Source: Phorcus lineatus
Lineage: Eukaryota > Mollusca > Gastropoda > Trochida > Trochidae
NCBI GenBank assembly: GCA_921293015.1
Contig: OV121081.1
Coordinates: 63,505,022-63,569,021 of the forward strand
DNA length: 64,000 bases
Reading direction: 5' to 3'
Shown here: piece by piece, positions 24,550 through 36,411 of the stretch
How the letters are laid out: every line of letters begins with the position of its first letter
How positions within the stretch are numbered: the stretch's first letter is position 1
Notes under the pieces: model-generated
What the model saw: the letters and a program-made list of their open reading frames with translations, nothing else
What the model was told of the DNA's origin: nothing
Databases searched by the model: none
Translations under genes and position numbers: made by a program

Positions 24550-25888
24550 GGTGTCTTCTCAATCTGCCTACAACTCATTCTGCCTACAGCTAAAACAGCT
24601 CATGTCAAGGTCTGTTTGTCACGTGAATGTAGGCACAGTGAGAAAACTGTATAGGGCAATTAACCCAACTTACCCATAAGAAAAAATGGAACAGCTTATT
24701 TTGACCTTTAAATTAAATTATGTGTAAGGATTATTTTATCCGATGTATCTCCTACAAATATTTTAATTGCCAAAGAATAAGGACATAGATTTTTAAATCA
24801 AAATTCATAAAAATTCTAAATTCGTGAAAGCTGTATGCAATTCATTGTCTCTCTGGTTCCACTATGTTCCCTGTTGCCTTTGTGCTTATGCCCAATAGAC
24901 AAAGAGTGACGTACAACAGACTGTTCGAGCAACTGAAGAATGTTGTGAATCTTGTAACAGGTTTCGATCTCAACCCGTCTACAATCCAGACAGACTTTGA
25001 ACTTCCTGTCATTTAGTCACTTGCAACTTCCTTTCCCGATACTCATCTTCGAGGATGCCTGTTTCACTATAGTCAGTGTATCCTGCGCAAGATCCAAACA
25101 ATAGGTTTGGTCAGACAGTACACAGAAGACCCTGCAGTCCAGACTGTCGTCCGAAGAGCTGCCTGTTTGCCACTGCTCCCCTTGGAACATGTTCAAGATG
25201 CTTGGGTTGAGGCTCTGAACGAGAGACCCGACATCCCCCTTGTACACGACTTCTGCGACTATGTAACGGAAACCTGGGTAGATGATGAAGCACTCTTCAA
25301 CAAATCCATGTGGATCCAACACGAAAATGACGGCCCGCGCACCAACAACCACCTCGAGGGTTGGCACTCACGATTGAACCGGTCTCTTGGCAAGTCCCAC
25401 CCGAACATCTATGAATTCATTAGTAAACTGAAGGACATTGAAGCAACGAATAAAAGGAAAAAAATTCAGCTGGAGCATGGTGGCAAACCAAGTGGCAGAA
25501 AACGTGCATATCAGGACCTTGATTCTCGTCTTCAGAGACTGAAGGCAGCACTTCACGAGGAGCGAAGAACAAAGCTTCAGTTTTTAAATGCTACTGGCCA
25601 TCTCCTCAAATCTATACTTACAGTGTTAATATACTCCTCACAATAAACATGCGAAATAGACAAAACCAAAAATGTTTCAAATAATAAATGTTGCTTAAAT
25701 TTTTGTGAGGAGTATATTTACATTACAACATATTGCACAACAAATAAAATGATAAAATCTATGACATGTTTTGTTGTCAGTGGTCAAGTTCACTTCTACA
25801 TATAGGGGTGCCCTCTTATTTCTCAGTCTGCCTACACTCTTATTTTGACTGTAGGCAGATTGAGTTGTAGGCAGACTGAGAGTAAACC
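24550..25888 (+). mobile_element. MULE (Mutator-like) DNA transposon, deleted copy with intact ends
   Basis: The left end starts GGTGTCTTCTCAATCTGCCT and the right end, reversed and complemented, starts GGTTTACTCTCAGTCTGCCT; the two align ungapped for about 46 bp with roughly 9 mismatches. The ends include a tandem CTGCCTACA motif that recurs subterminally at about 25827-25835. Both ends are flanked by the 8-bp direct repeat GTATACGT (24542-24549 and 25889-25896), a target duplication in the usual MULE range. The cargo is only the C-terminal part of a transposase, so this is an internally deleted, non-autonomous copy. Confidence 0.8.
24864..25646 (+). pseudogene. MULE transposase, C-terminal part, interrupted by one TAG
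   Basis: The plus frame from about 24864 reads PVAFVLMPNRQRVTYNRLFE, then IQTDFELPVI, a TAG at 25014-25016, then LRGCLFHYSQCILRKIQ and, near the end, TNNHLEGWHSRLN before a stop at 25644-25646. These match the order expected of MULE (FLYWCH-associated) transposases: the second catalytic Asp in TDFE, the GCxFHxxQ block, and the catalytic Glu in NNxxEGWH. The region with the first catalytic Asp and the DNA-binding domain is absent, so the protein cannot be active. The rest of the frame is undisturbed; the single TAG could derive from CAG by one change. An ATG at 25107 could start a 179-residue fragment, but nothing suggests it is used. Confidence 0.85.
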
Positions 25889-25896
25889 GTATACGT

Positions 25897-27580
25897 TGGG
25901 ATGGTTGACTTATGGTGTTTCAACTGCAGGCTTTGTCTTTCGATCGAAATGGAGAATAAGTTTCGTAACAGGGACAAACATGATCCTGGGTCTATGCGGT
26001 ATTCATCAAGAAATTGCTGACAAACGATGACACGGTTTCGCTTTTGTTCTTAAGGCGACATCCCGGTTGACTAACGTGCGATTATTTATTCATATGTTTA
26101 TGTCGAAATATATATATATATAACTAGATCACTTGATGTTTCACTTGTGTAGAGAGCGGTTACCGTATCTAATTCTCCACACGCCTGTATGTATTGCATT
26201 ATCGTGTCAAGCAAAGCGTGTTTTTCTCAGGTCAAATAAGATTGACGACCAGGGGTGGCTATTCTTTCAGTTATGATATGTGTCGGAATGTGTAGGCTTG
26301 CGCTTTTGATGATATTTGAATATGTAGAATTCACATAGTTTTGATAAACTTATAGTTATTTCACCATCTGCTAAAATTACATAATCTGATCAAGTATGAA
26401 AGGTGAAAGCGCCAAAAAAACTTTTTATCTTTACTCCCGTGAGAACTATTACTGACGTGGTTTTTATGTTAAGCTCGACTATATCTAAAGAGATATGAGT
26501 TTAGAGAAATGAATGAGACAAGAGCGATACGATAAGTAGCAATTTTCCTTTGCTTTGCTCCAAGTATGCGAGAGTCGGGTAGCAAGGTTTGATAATAATC
26601 TATGTTCCATCCGCCCGTATTATGTTTCATGTAGCTTTTTGCTACTAAAACTATTTGCTCGATTCATCATATCATAAATAGTTTGAGATGGATAATAACT
26701 AGGCGAGAAATAGTTTTAATGTTTGTAAGCTTTTGAGATTTGCTAAACTAATCTAAATATATTTTTCTCGTTCGACCCAATAGGGAGGATGTATATGGTT
26801 AAATATTTAAATTGAAAAATAATTCACAATGCTTTGAACCTGTTTATGTCATATGTTGTTTGACTTTTAGAAGATATGCATTACTGAAGGTACACGACTG
26901 TGAAAGCATGTATGAATAGACATTATTTGATTAAAAATACTTCCATTTGTCAAAATGTTTTCAGCATTCAATGATCGACCATTTTTCCAGGTACAGAAGT
27001 GACATGATCTCGTATGACAGCAGAGGAAGAAAACAGACGCATATGGGCAATGCAGGTACATGTAATAATTAATATATTAGTTATTACAAGAAATACGTAG
27101 GATTTTGATAAGTTAACAATCGATGAGAAGATGTTTATTAGCAGTCAGGACTCAAATCTTAAATGTAAAAATCATTGGCTTAAGTAAAAATCATTTAACA
27201 CATGCTCTGAAACTGTGTTTTATATCTATAAATCCCTTTAAAAAAAATTGAGGATTATGTTCAACCTTTTTATATATTAAATCTTATCATTGTGCGCCGT
27301 TTCGATACAGATTTTTGCAACTTTTTTCAATTCATTCATGATAAGGATACAATAATCTGTCTAGAAACACCGCAGTCTCAGAATAAACTTGTTATCTGTT
27401 TGTACTTGTTTCCAACATCTAAATGACACTGAAATGGCGACGAGAAGGTTTGTCCCCAAGAACACGCAGAAAAGTATCAAGTGGGCCTGCAGTGTAATTG
27501 AGGAATGGTGAGTAATCCGAAATTGTAAAATCAGGAACGGAGACTTTGGAGACAACCGGGTGAGTGTATAGACATAAAAC
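25897..27580. other. Non-genic stretch
   Basis: Nothing coding supported. A short (TA)n run lies near 26107-26121. Confidence 0.35.
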
Positions 27581-27844
27581 TTGAGAATGTGCATGAGTTT
27601 TTGTCTGACTAGATTTATCTGTGACGCAAAGAGAGAGGACGGGAAAATGTGCCCGCCGAAGACCCTACGGCAATTGGTCCTTCTGATGCAAATGTACTTG
27701 AATGACCTAGATAGTAACATTAACTTTCTATCGGATGCCATATATAGATGCGAGATATACGTTGGACAATGCAATGAAGAAAGGCACGGTCAGTGGCTTG
27801 GGTATCCACATCCGTCAGGCAAGTGTCATCAGTGTCGAACATGA
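27581..27844 (+). pseudogene. Fragment like the Crypton-derived domain of ZMYM/QRICH1-type proteins
   Basis: The 87-codon frame contains LTRFICDAKREDGKMCPPKT followed by LRQLVLLMQMYLND and NFLSD. This resembles the N-terminal core-binding block of Crypton-type tyrosine recombinases and their domesticated ZMYM2/QRICH1-like relatives, where a hydrophobic patch, a K(K/R)DG turn, PP(x)TL and an aromatic helix occur in that order. The catalytic half is not found downstream, so it is a fragment, either an element relic or one exon. The assignment is from pattern memory and needs a search. Confidence 0.4.
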
Positions 27845-27854
27845 ACAGCTGTGG

Positions 27855-27975
27855 TGATATTGGGTTTAACGCCGCTTTCAAGAGTTTTTCACTTATATCG
27901 CGGCTGCTAGTATTATTGCAGGGAGGAAGCCCGCAACACCATTGCGGCTATGCATTGCGGTGAAACCTGCGACCT
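27855..27975 (+). repeat. Dispersed repeat, copy 2 (GCCCGCAA family)
   Basis: Longer relative of 3130-3238: GGGTTTAACGCCGCTTTCAA, then TATATCGCGGC, TTGCAGGGAGGAAGCCCGCA and ATGCATTGCGGTGAAACCTG. The homology may extend to about 28030. It is GC-richer than its surroundings. Confidence 0.6.
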
Positions 27976-29294
27976 GTGGACTCGGGGGAAAGACTCGCCA
28001 AACACGTGTGGATACTATGGTGTTCCACATGGGATTAACGTTTGCGCTCCGCAGCGGTATACAGCTCGTAAGTCTTATCTTGGACTCACCTTAAAGTAGG
28101 AGAAATCAACAGGGTGAATACCTTCGATGTAGGGAAAAGGTCAGCTAAAATAATCAACGTGGATTAAATAATGTTAAGAGCGCACCAAAAGTTGTGACAG
28201 CGTATGAGGTACCTCCTGCTGGAAGGTCTATTGTATCCTTGTTGTAAGTGTGCGACCAGCGCATGCACCCGCAGCATTCTATCTGCGACCCCTGACCAGA
28301 CCCAAGGGCGACGTTTGGTATGCTCCTCTCCAACGGGAAAGGAAACTCTATCCAAGACGGCTCAACGTGTTAGCGACGCAGCTAGATTTAAAGGTCTACT
28401 GTTGGTTGCAAAATAAACACATGCTTGCTTTATTTGAGTTCAATTATGGGTAGCTTTCAACCCCATGAATATAAAAGAGAATGTGCTGAGCATGAGTGGA
28501 AGGAAATGTTTTTAAAGAGATAAACAAGTTTTGTTAAAACTTAAATGTGTTTATACTGTATCACAGGGCTTGCCATGACAACCTCTAACTGTAGCAGTAG
28601 TAAACTTATCTCTATCTTTGATAAATATTACAAAACTAGCATAATTAACAAGCTATTTTCTTTAAGTTTTTTCACGAAGCATTTCAATCTGCTCAACCAG
28701 ATTGTTCCACGAAGGTGTCGGTGAGCACCTAATCTCCAGAACTACTGTACATGAACCAATGCCATCCGTCAGTATAACACCTATTCTCACGAAACATGTA
28801 CCAATGCAAATTGTAAATTATTGAAAAAGAAAAGTGTTTAAATCAAAACAAAAACTTGAGTTTTGAAAAAAGAAAGTTTATTCTTTATGGAGCAAGAAAA
28901 TTCAAACGTCCTGTGTGATGATATGTCTGTAACATTCAGGGGAAGACACATACCCTAATGACCTATATCATGAACATCAACTCGTAACTAAAGATTAAAT
29001 GCAAAAATTTCAAACCTTTGACAAACTCTTGCTATGAAGTAAAGGTTCAAACGTGTAACTTTATGTAAATAAACTTCCTTTAATTTCAGTTCAATGACAT
29101 TTTGATCACAACTGCCGATTCACATTCGTCACTGAAAAACTAGAGATCAATCTTTCAAAACCGATTGAACAAAGTAATTTAACAATAGTCAATTTGAAAC
29201 TATTGATTTGAACTTAACACAAATCCAATAACAGAACCACAAGGCATGAACAGTTGAGTAAGTCAAACTATTGTTTCACATAACTTGAACTATT
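27976..29294. other. Non-genic stretch
   Basis: Overlapping short frames on both strands at 28164-28453 have no recognisable domains. No gene is supported. Confidence 0.35.
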
Positions 29295-29309
29295 GGTAAT
29301 GTAAATTAC
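29295..29309 (-). repeat. 15-bp motif copy beside the DDE-like gene (inverted)
   Basis: GGTAATGTAAATTAC is the reverse complement of GTAATTTACATTACC, one mismatch from the 31151 copy. It lies about 490 bp beyond the 3' end of the transposase-like frame, in the opposite orientation to the copies on the other side. Confidence 0.45.
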
Positions 29310-29483
29310 ACTTCTCCATCAGGTAGATTACATGAACAATATTTAAAGATCAACTTCTCCTTATAGAAGGAAACTAACTTTAACGGTCTCAAATAAAACT
29401 TTTAACTGCAGAAACCAATGTTTGCACTCTTTGCATTAAAAAATAAGTGGTCATGTATGTGGCTTTGGCCAGAGGGATATCTC

Positions 29484-29552
29484 TTTGGCTGAATCGGTAG
29501 AGTGTAGGACTCTCACCCGGAGGTTCCGGGTTCGAATCCCGCGGGAGGTGAT
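29484..29552 (+). repeat. tRNA-like (A box/B box) sequence
   Basis: TGGCTGAATCGGTAGAG matches an RNA polymerase III A box and GGTTCGAATCC a B box at tRNA spacing, with CTC in the anticodon position. The anticodon and acceptor stems do not pair well, so it is a tRNA-derived relic (SINE head, or tRNA-like part of an LTR) and not a functional tRNA. Confidence 0.5.
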
Positions 29553-29575
29553 CTCACTATCACTTCTGTTACATT

Positions 29576-29593
29576 TGGCGCCCAACGTGGGGC
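29576..29593 (+). mobile_element. LTR-retroelement primer-binding site relic (tRNA-Lys CTT type)
   Basis: TGGCGCCCAACGTGGGGC is exactly complementary to the last 18 nt, including CCA, of the common animal tRNA-Lys(CTT). It follows TGTTACA, a plausible LTR 3' end, with a 2-bp gap, as in Gypsy-type elements. No gag-pol follows on this strand, so only an LTR end plus leader fragment appears to remain. Confidence 0.55.
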
Positions 29594-29783
29594 CGGGGCA
29601 ACTCCCTAGTGTTCACTGCACCCTGAGTACGTCGAACTGAGGTGCTTGAAAACTGGATCTCATCCTTTTTCCAATCTGGGTGATATTTTCCACCCAAGCA
29701 CAGCATACAATAGCAGGATGTTGTTCTCGAAAGTATCACCCCAGGAGACAAACCAACAACTGCATGGACAGTCATTGTTCCTT

Positions 29784-30914
29784 TTAAGGCTTTTGCAAAT
29801 TTGTGAGATCCTGAAGTTCGACTCTCACCGGAACAATGTCATCAGCTTTCAGGAAGACATATGTTGCACTTGTGTGGTACTGGGTTCCCCATGCAAAATA
29901 ATCAGATGCATCCTGAATCACCACCTTACCTTGGCAGACAGACAGATGTGCCATTCTCTTTGAAGTCCCACCAATACCATCACATGGTCCCTTTCCATGG
30001 CCTGCCTCAAAGTAATTCCAGATTGCTGGGACTCCAAAGAGGTTCTGATGATCCGATACCACATGGAATATGCTCTTATTTCTATATTGCGAAGAGGGAC
30101 TATCAGTCCAATAGTGAACACATAAGACACATCCTATGTCAGCTTGAAGTTGGGGTATGAGCCGCTTAATAAAAGCAAAGACTGATCCAGCGTTGTGACC
30201 TCCGTCATCAGACACGAAGACATAACTTTTGTGTGACAGAGTAGCGTCAGATCTGAAGTATGCCACAATTGGGTGAAGAGTGACTGTACTTGCATTCCAA
30301 TAGGCACTTTGCACTTCCTCGGCGCTGGAGCATGTAAAATTTTCCGAAAAGTCCATCTGAACAATGACGTGATTTTGTGGCAGATTTTCTTTCAACATTT
30401 GTAATGCTTTGTACTGTTCCTTTATTCTTGATGTGTGATTCAGAAATTCCCAAGTTTCTTTTTGAGCCATTTCAATGAAATCAGACTTGTTCAACTCATT
30501 AGTGACGATTTCCATCCGTTTCTCGCCATCCTCACATGTTACTCTTTGCCAATTTTCATATGTTACTTTTCCATCCTTTGTATTGCTTATTTCTGTCATA
30601 TATTTGTCAGGTCCTTCTGCTGTGACTCCACGAGCGTAGTCTTCAGGATTCAAAGGAACAGAACAACCATGTAGTTTCATGGATTTCAACAATAAGGCCA
30701 TGTTTTGATGACGTTGACAAAGGCATTTGTTTCTGGAAAGAAACTTTGTCAAAGAAATGTGCTTTGTGCGCAGTTTGCAAAATGATGAGAACGATATTTT
30801 GCAGTTTGGATTTTCTCCTTCAAACTTTAGGAATAAGTTCTTCAAGCTGTCATTGAGGACTCTCTTCTGGAGGTGTTCACCCTGTACACGTTTTGAATCA
30901 GCTTTCCCAGGCAT
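29784..30914 (-). CDS. Transposase-like protein with RNase H-type DDE signature (unclassified element)
   Basis: The 376-codon minus frame carries, in order, MDFSENF (about residue 186), VSDDGGHNAG (about 236), WTDSPSSQYRNK (about 268) and WNYFEAGHGKGPCDGIGG (about 300). Conserved Asp, Asp and Glu in these blocks look like the metal-binding triad of an RNase H-fold transposase/integrase. Several Cys and His upstream (C46, C64, C66, H69) may bind zinc. Similar uncharacterised proteins are remembered from mollusc and cnidarian genomes, but I do not assign a superfamily. Reading the same frame upstream of the ATG gives about 17 more sensible codons before a stop, and another frame (to 31150) holds an MGKTRAEIQ start typical of these proteins, so the 5' end may be frameshifted or spliced. 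Copies of a 15-bp motif flank it. Confidence 0.6.
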   Translation of the reverse strand: MPGKADSKRVQGEHLQKRVLNDSLKNLFLKFEGENPNCKISFSSFCKLRTKHISLTKFLSRNKCLCQRHQNMALLLKSMKLHGCSVPLNPEDYARGVTAEGPDKYMTEISNTKDGKVTYENWQRVTCEDGEKRMEIVTNELNKSDFIEMAQKETWEFLNHTSRIKEQYKALQMLKENLPQNHVIVQMDFSENFTCSSAEEVQSAYWNASTVTLHPIVAYFRSDATLSHKSYVFVSDDGGHNAGSVFAFIKRLIPQLQADIGCVLCVHYWTDSPSSQYRNKSIFHVVSDHQNLFGVPAIWNYFEAGHGKGPCDGIGGTSKRMAHLSVCQGKVVIQDASDYFAWGTQYHTSATYVFLKADDIVPVRVELQDLTNLQKP

Positions 30915-31150
30915 TTGACGACTATTATCATCTCTTGATACACAGATGATGTCTCCATTATGATCCGTCTCTGTTTAATGGTAACCGAGCATGCTTTTGA
31001 ATCCGAAAACAATGTTCTTCTATCCATTCCACAGCATCTGCCTAGAGCCCGACGAAGTCTGTATTTCTGCCCTTGTTTTACCCATAATCGTGATCTGAAA
31101 CAAAGGCAAAATAATTCCTTATGGAAGCCTGTTGCAAGTTTCCTTATCAT

Positions 31151-31544
31151 GTAATTTACGTTACCCTATATGTAATCAACGTTACCAACATAAAACCAAG
31201 TGTCATGTTAATTCTTTAAAACATGTAACATGGAGAATCCGTTAAAAGATGGAGCAAAACACAATTATTGCATTCAGAAAGGGATATTCATTATCTGTGC
31301 CCATTCAACATTGTATGGTTTGAATTAAGTTCACTTAATTAAGAAATAGTAATCTACGTTACCAGAACATTCAATACTCTTTACACCAAGTATGTAATTG
31401 ACTTACTTCATGTTTTTAAATCGGCTAATTACTCAACATCTAAAGATTCATACATTCTATCAGAGTAATGGAATTGATTGATATGAAAAGAAATATGATG
31501 ATTTCAGAATCTACTGTTTGGTAATTATATGTAATCACGTTACC
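31151..31544 (+). repeat. Cluster of GTAATnnACGTTACC motifs
   Basis: Four near-identical copies lie 5' of the transposase-like frame: 31151-31165, 31172-31186, 31349-31363 and 31531-31544 (one base shorter). An inverted copy with one mismatch is at 31857-31871, and weaker AGATTAC/AAATTAC remnants follow near 32023 and 32213. Such spaced repeats could be subterminal transposase-binding sites. Confidence 0.55.
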
Positions 31545-31871
31545 ATAACACTTTTCTGAAGTTAGTTCACTGTTTGGATTTCTACAAACTAAAGATATAT
31601 CTAAAACTAATTATGAATGAAGAATTATATTATTGAGAAGTCAAAACACTTTACCTGCACTGTTTCAGGACTCCAGGCCACATATAAAGTAACTAAAATT
31701 CGTTCTCTTCAAATTCATGCACTGGAAGGAACAGGTCAGGAAGCACATGGCATTGGAATGCTTAAAAATGTAAAATGGTCAAATTGTAAAGGAAAAAAAT
31801 TCCATAAACAGCAATTACGCATACCACATAAAAAATGTTGTCATCATGACTTTTGTGGTAATGTAGATTAC

Positions 31872-34650
31872 TAAACGTAAATTACATCAGAGGGTTTGAA
31901 GACCAATGCTGTTGTAATTATTGATATTGAAGTGAAGGACACATCACTGTAAGACTTTCCGTATGCTACAACAAGTGGTATAAGATATTCCAAAGTTTAT
32001 CAAGTCTGAGATATAATGGTCTTGTAGATTACAGTCTTAAAACAACTATCAAATAAATACTTTAACAAGCCATGTGGAGACCGCAAGAGTTAAGGGATGA
32101 AACTTTTGAGAATTTTATCAAGTTTTTAAACTAAATGGCCAACTATCTGGGGAAAAAACCAATGAATATTTTGGATTTTTACGTATATGCAGACTTCTTT
32201 TATTTTTGTCATGTAAATTACAAAACGTAAACAGTTTTTTACCATAGGAAAACAAGTTTGTTTTGCAAATATGCCTTTGAAAACGTTATCTATATTCTCA
32301 AACTTAATGTACAGTGAAAAATAACTATTCATCTTTGTCATTGCGCCCGCGGTACTATTTTAAGTACAGAAACCTTAATTGTAGACAAACACATTTTTGT
32401 CATATAGTGATAAGATGCAGGGTATAAATCTAATAAATTGAGTTGAAGCATTCATATCATAAGTTTGCAAAGCGTGTTTCAGATGACCAGGACCTAATGG
32501 TCAGTTCAGTGGTACAAGGGGCCAAACGCCAGGGTTCAGATTCCAGGCCTAGCTACCAATACTGGTCCGAAATCCCTCCAAATCACTGTTGATGTTAAAT
32601 TCGCTTGAGTTGTCTGGAAAGAAAATAAAAGAATCAAAGCTGTTAATTTTGTTTTCAGTTTTTCAGAAATCAATGGGCGAAAGTAGTCCGATTGAGGTAA
32701 CTAACTTTTCGTGTATTTATACCCGAGATTAAGACAATGAAGGTATGGTTTAATGTGATTTATAACAGTGTTTATACAACAACACGGGTGCTATTATGTA
32801 ATTATGTTATGCTTGTGCCTACGAATACTATAAATAGAACACTAAGCCTAGAATAAGCATATACCTATATTTCAGACACCAGATTTCAGTGCCATCACCA
32901 CTATGTGAATAGTGTAATGTTCTATTTATAGCCGATAACGAGTTAAGTGTAATCACGATTGTTTGGTGAGACTGCTTTGGTTTTAAGGTCGTTGTGCCTT
33001 AAGGATGTTTATGACGTGCTCAAAAATGGCTGATCTCGTATCTCGAGTGCTTGAAAATGTGAAAATGCGAATCTGACTACTAAAACTATAGGAGCCTGTA
33101 CACGTCTGATTACCGTGTTATCAGGAATAAAAGTTCAAATGTTTTGCCTTTACTGGCACTTTAATCAGTTTTTCAGGATTACTTTTTGAGGATATTCTTC
33201 CGATACATATACTGTTATTTCCTATAATAACTGGAGGTTATTGCTGTAACATTTCAACACAGTTCATGTAATGTAGAAAAACAAATGCTGGACTGTGAAC
33301 ACTTTATTTAAATTTGCTAAACATGTGGAAGTTAACATTTTTATAGTTCGGAAATAGATATACACACTTTCATGAGAGTTTGTTAATCGTGCTCTCTGTA
33401 GACTCAACTTGCATGTACGTGATTTGCAAATGTAACATCAAATTCTTGCACCTTTACAGGCATACACTTTCAGGTGCACGAGATTATCTGCACAGTGTTG
33501 TAGACACATCAGTGTGAATGTGCAGGGATATGAACTCTTGGATGTATTCAGGGAGAAATTGTTTGACTACTGCTGCTTTATATAATGGCTAGGCTTGACC
33601 TCAGGGGATGTGGCTGAGGTTATCGCTATCGTTTTCTTCACCATTAGTTCTGGGGGATGAACAAACTTTCAAACTACCAACAGTCAGATTGCAAAAGGTT
33701 ATCAAGTATTCAAACTTACACGGATTCACGGATACAATTCTCAGAAAAACCGCGTTTCTATTTTCAAAACAGTGTTGTGAGGCACTGCACAAGCCAAAAA
33801 GGAAAAACAACGGTAAAAAGCTTAAATCCGCAAGCTTTAGACAACCGTCAACTCAAAAGTAACGACAGGGGCTTCATAATGCAAGGGGCAACATTAATAC
33901 GGAATCTACTGATGCACCAAAGATCGTATTTTTGATAATATGCTTGCTTCCTAAAGAGGTGTCGATGTTTTATGTAAGTCGTAAGAAATTTTTATGAGTT
34001 TTAATATGACCCCTTATCTATTGCAGAAGGCTTGCCTTACGGTGGTTTTAAGATGCGTAGCTTTTGGCAGATAAGGTCGACGCATTACCCACACAATTTC
34101 AGCAACGCAATTATCAGAAGAAAATGAACCAATGAATGAAAACATACTTAACGTATACATCAAAACAGTGTTAAAAACACCTGATTAAAATCTGAGAAGT
34201 TATGAGGGATCTCGTTTTATTACAACGGATCATATCTACTTTTCAGTTAGAGATACATTGAAATAGATAGTGTATGTAAATTAACAAATGCAAAAATGTT
34301 TGTGTTCATTATAAATATTGATAATGATTGATATGGGAGAGTTGACACTTGATATTCTCCTTGGCAATTGTAGCTCTATAAAAACATCGTATGTGGTTGC
34401 CACGTCACGTACTGAGTTCCTGGTTTATCATTACAATAGCAGCGGTTCTTATTGATCCGTCATCAGTGTGTTGATCAGTGCGAGAGTGAGAGTGTGGCAG
34501 AAACTAAGAGAGACATAAAGACAGAGAGATGGAGTGTCAACAACAAAGACAGGAAAAGTCTACAGACGAAAAATACAAAGGTGACAGCGAAAGAGAGAGG
34601 ATGCGAGAGACAGAGAGGAAAAGTATCTGACAGAGAGATATAGAGACAAG
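31872..34650. other. Non-genic stretch with a SINE-like relic
   Basis: No gene supported. The frames at 33601-33935 are short, overlap on both strands and show no domain. It leads into the purine-rich microsatellite region. Confidence 0.35.
32490..32560 (+). repeat. tRNA-derived SINE-like relic
   Basis: TGGTCAGTTCAGTGG resembles a tRNA A box and GGGTTCAGATTCC a slightly altered B box about 30 bp on. No tail or target duplication was identified. Confidence 0.35.
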
Positions 34651-34654
34651 CACG

Positions 34655-35346
<692 letters not shown>

Positions 35347-36411
35347 AGTATTGTATCAGGGTTTACAACTTGTGAAGCTACAACAACAGGTCAAATTGAT
35401 ACTGATCTGAACTGCTGCTATCCAGACACATGTTTCGTATGTCAACACAAACAAAACAAGTTTCAGTTCTCGTTTCAGTTAAACCGGAAGAAACATATTC
35501 CGTATTAATATGACAGAAGATCCTGTATGTATCTGCGCTATTGGCTCGAACCAGAATAACATCTACAGCAACAAGTTTTAGTTTAATCATGGATCAATAA
35601 TGATAGCATTCTCTCCCCACTGAGATAGCTCCAGTCATATCCGCCAACGCAAACTCGGTAATTAACTCCATATCAAGAAATCTTGCTGGTCGTATGTCTG
35701 CCAATACTTTAATGGCTTTCAAAGACTTCTTAACTGAGAAGACAAATGAATTAAAATTTATATATTGCTTTACTCTAATAAATAAAACCAATATCAATAA
35801 TGAATGTATAAAACACATGCATATTGTAAATATCCATCACTTTTCAAACTTTAGTTGTGGTGAATTAAAAGAGGTATCTCCACATTATGATCTTTAAAAA
35901 TATGTTTTTGATAGATAATTCTGAAAAATACACCAGAAGGTATTTTTTGTGTTGTTAAAAATTACTCTTTGGTCCTCGTTGGTCCCTATTTATACTACTC
36001 CATCATGCGAAGTTTCAATGAAACATGTGATTTCACAATGGGATGTATTAGATATGAAGTCATAGAAAGACGGTAGTTTCAACATATTTGTATTATGAAA
36101 TTACATAAGTCTGCATTGGCGAACAAGCCCCGGGCTCAAGCACATTTGGCCTCAGGTTGTTTGATCACGTACTGACTACGGTATGATATTAGTCACAGAC
36201 CTACGGGAAATGTAGAGGACCCAGAGTAGCTAACACAAAATCAGATGGAAAAGGGTAAATTCTGTCCATTCTCATTGAAATCAGATTAAACTAGCTGGGA
36301 CCTCGCTCTGTTTCTTTTTTGAATAAACTTCATAGGGGCCGTGTTATACGACATTTACTTTATTCTACCCAGTCAGCAATGGGACAAGAAAGCCTTTGAC
36401 ATTTGAAGCCA
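35347..36411. other. Non-genic stretch
   Basis: Only short frames on both strands with no recognisable domain. Confidence 0.35.

Noticed and set aside
29484-29552. Functional tRNA-Glu (CTC) gene
   Set aside because: A and B boxes are good, but the anticodon and acceptor stems do not pair, so it is only tRNA-derived.
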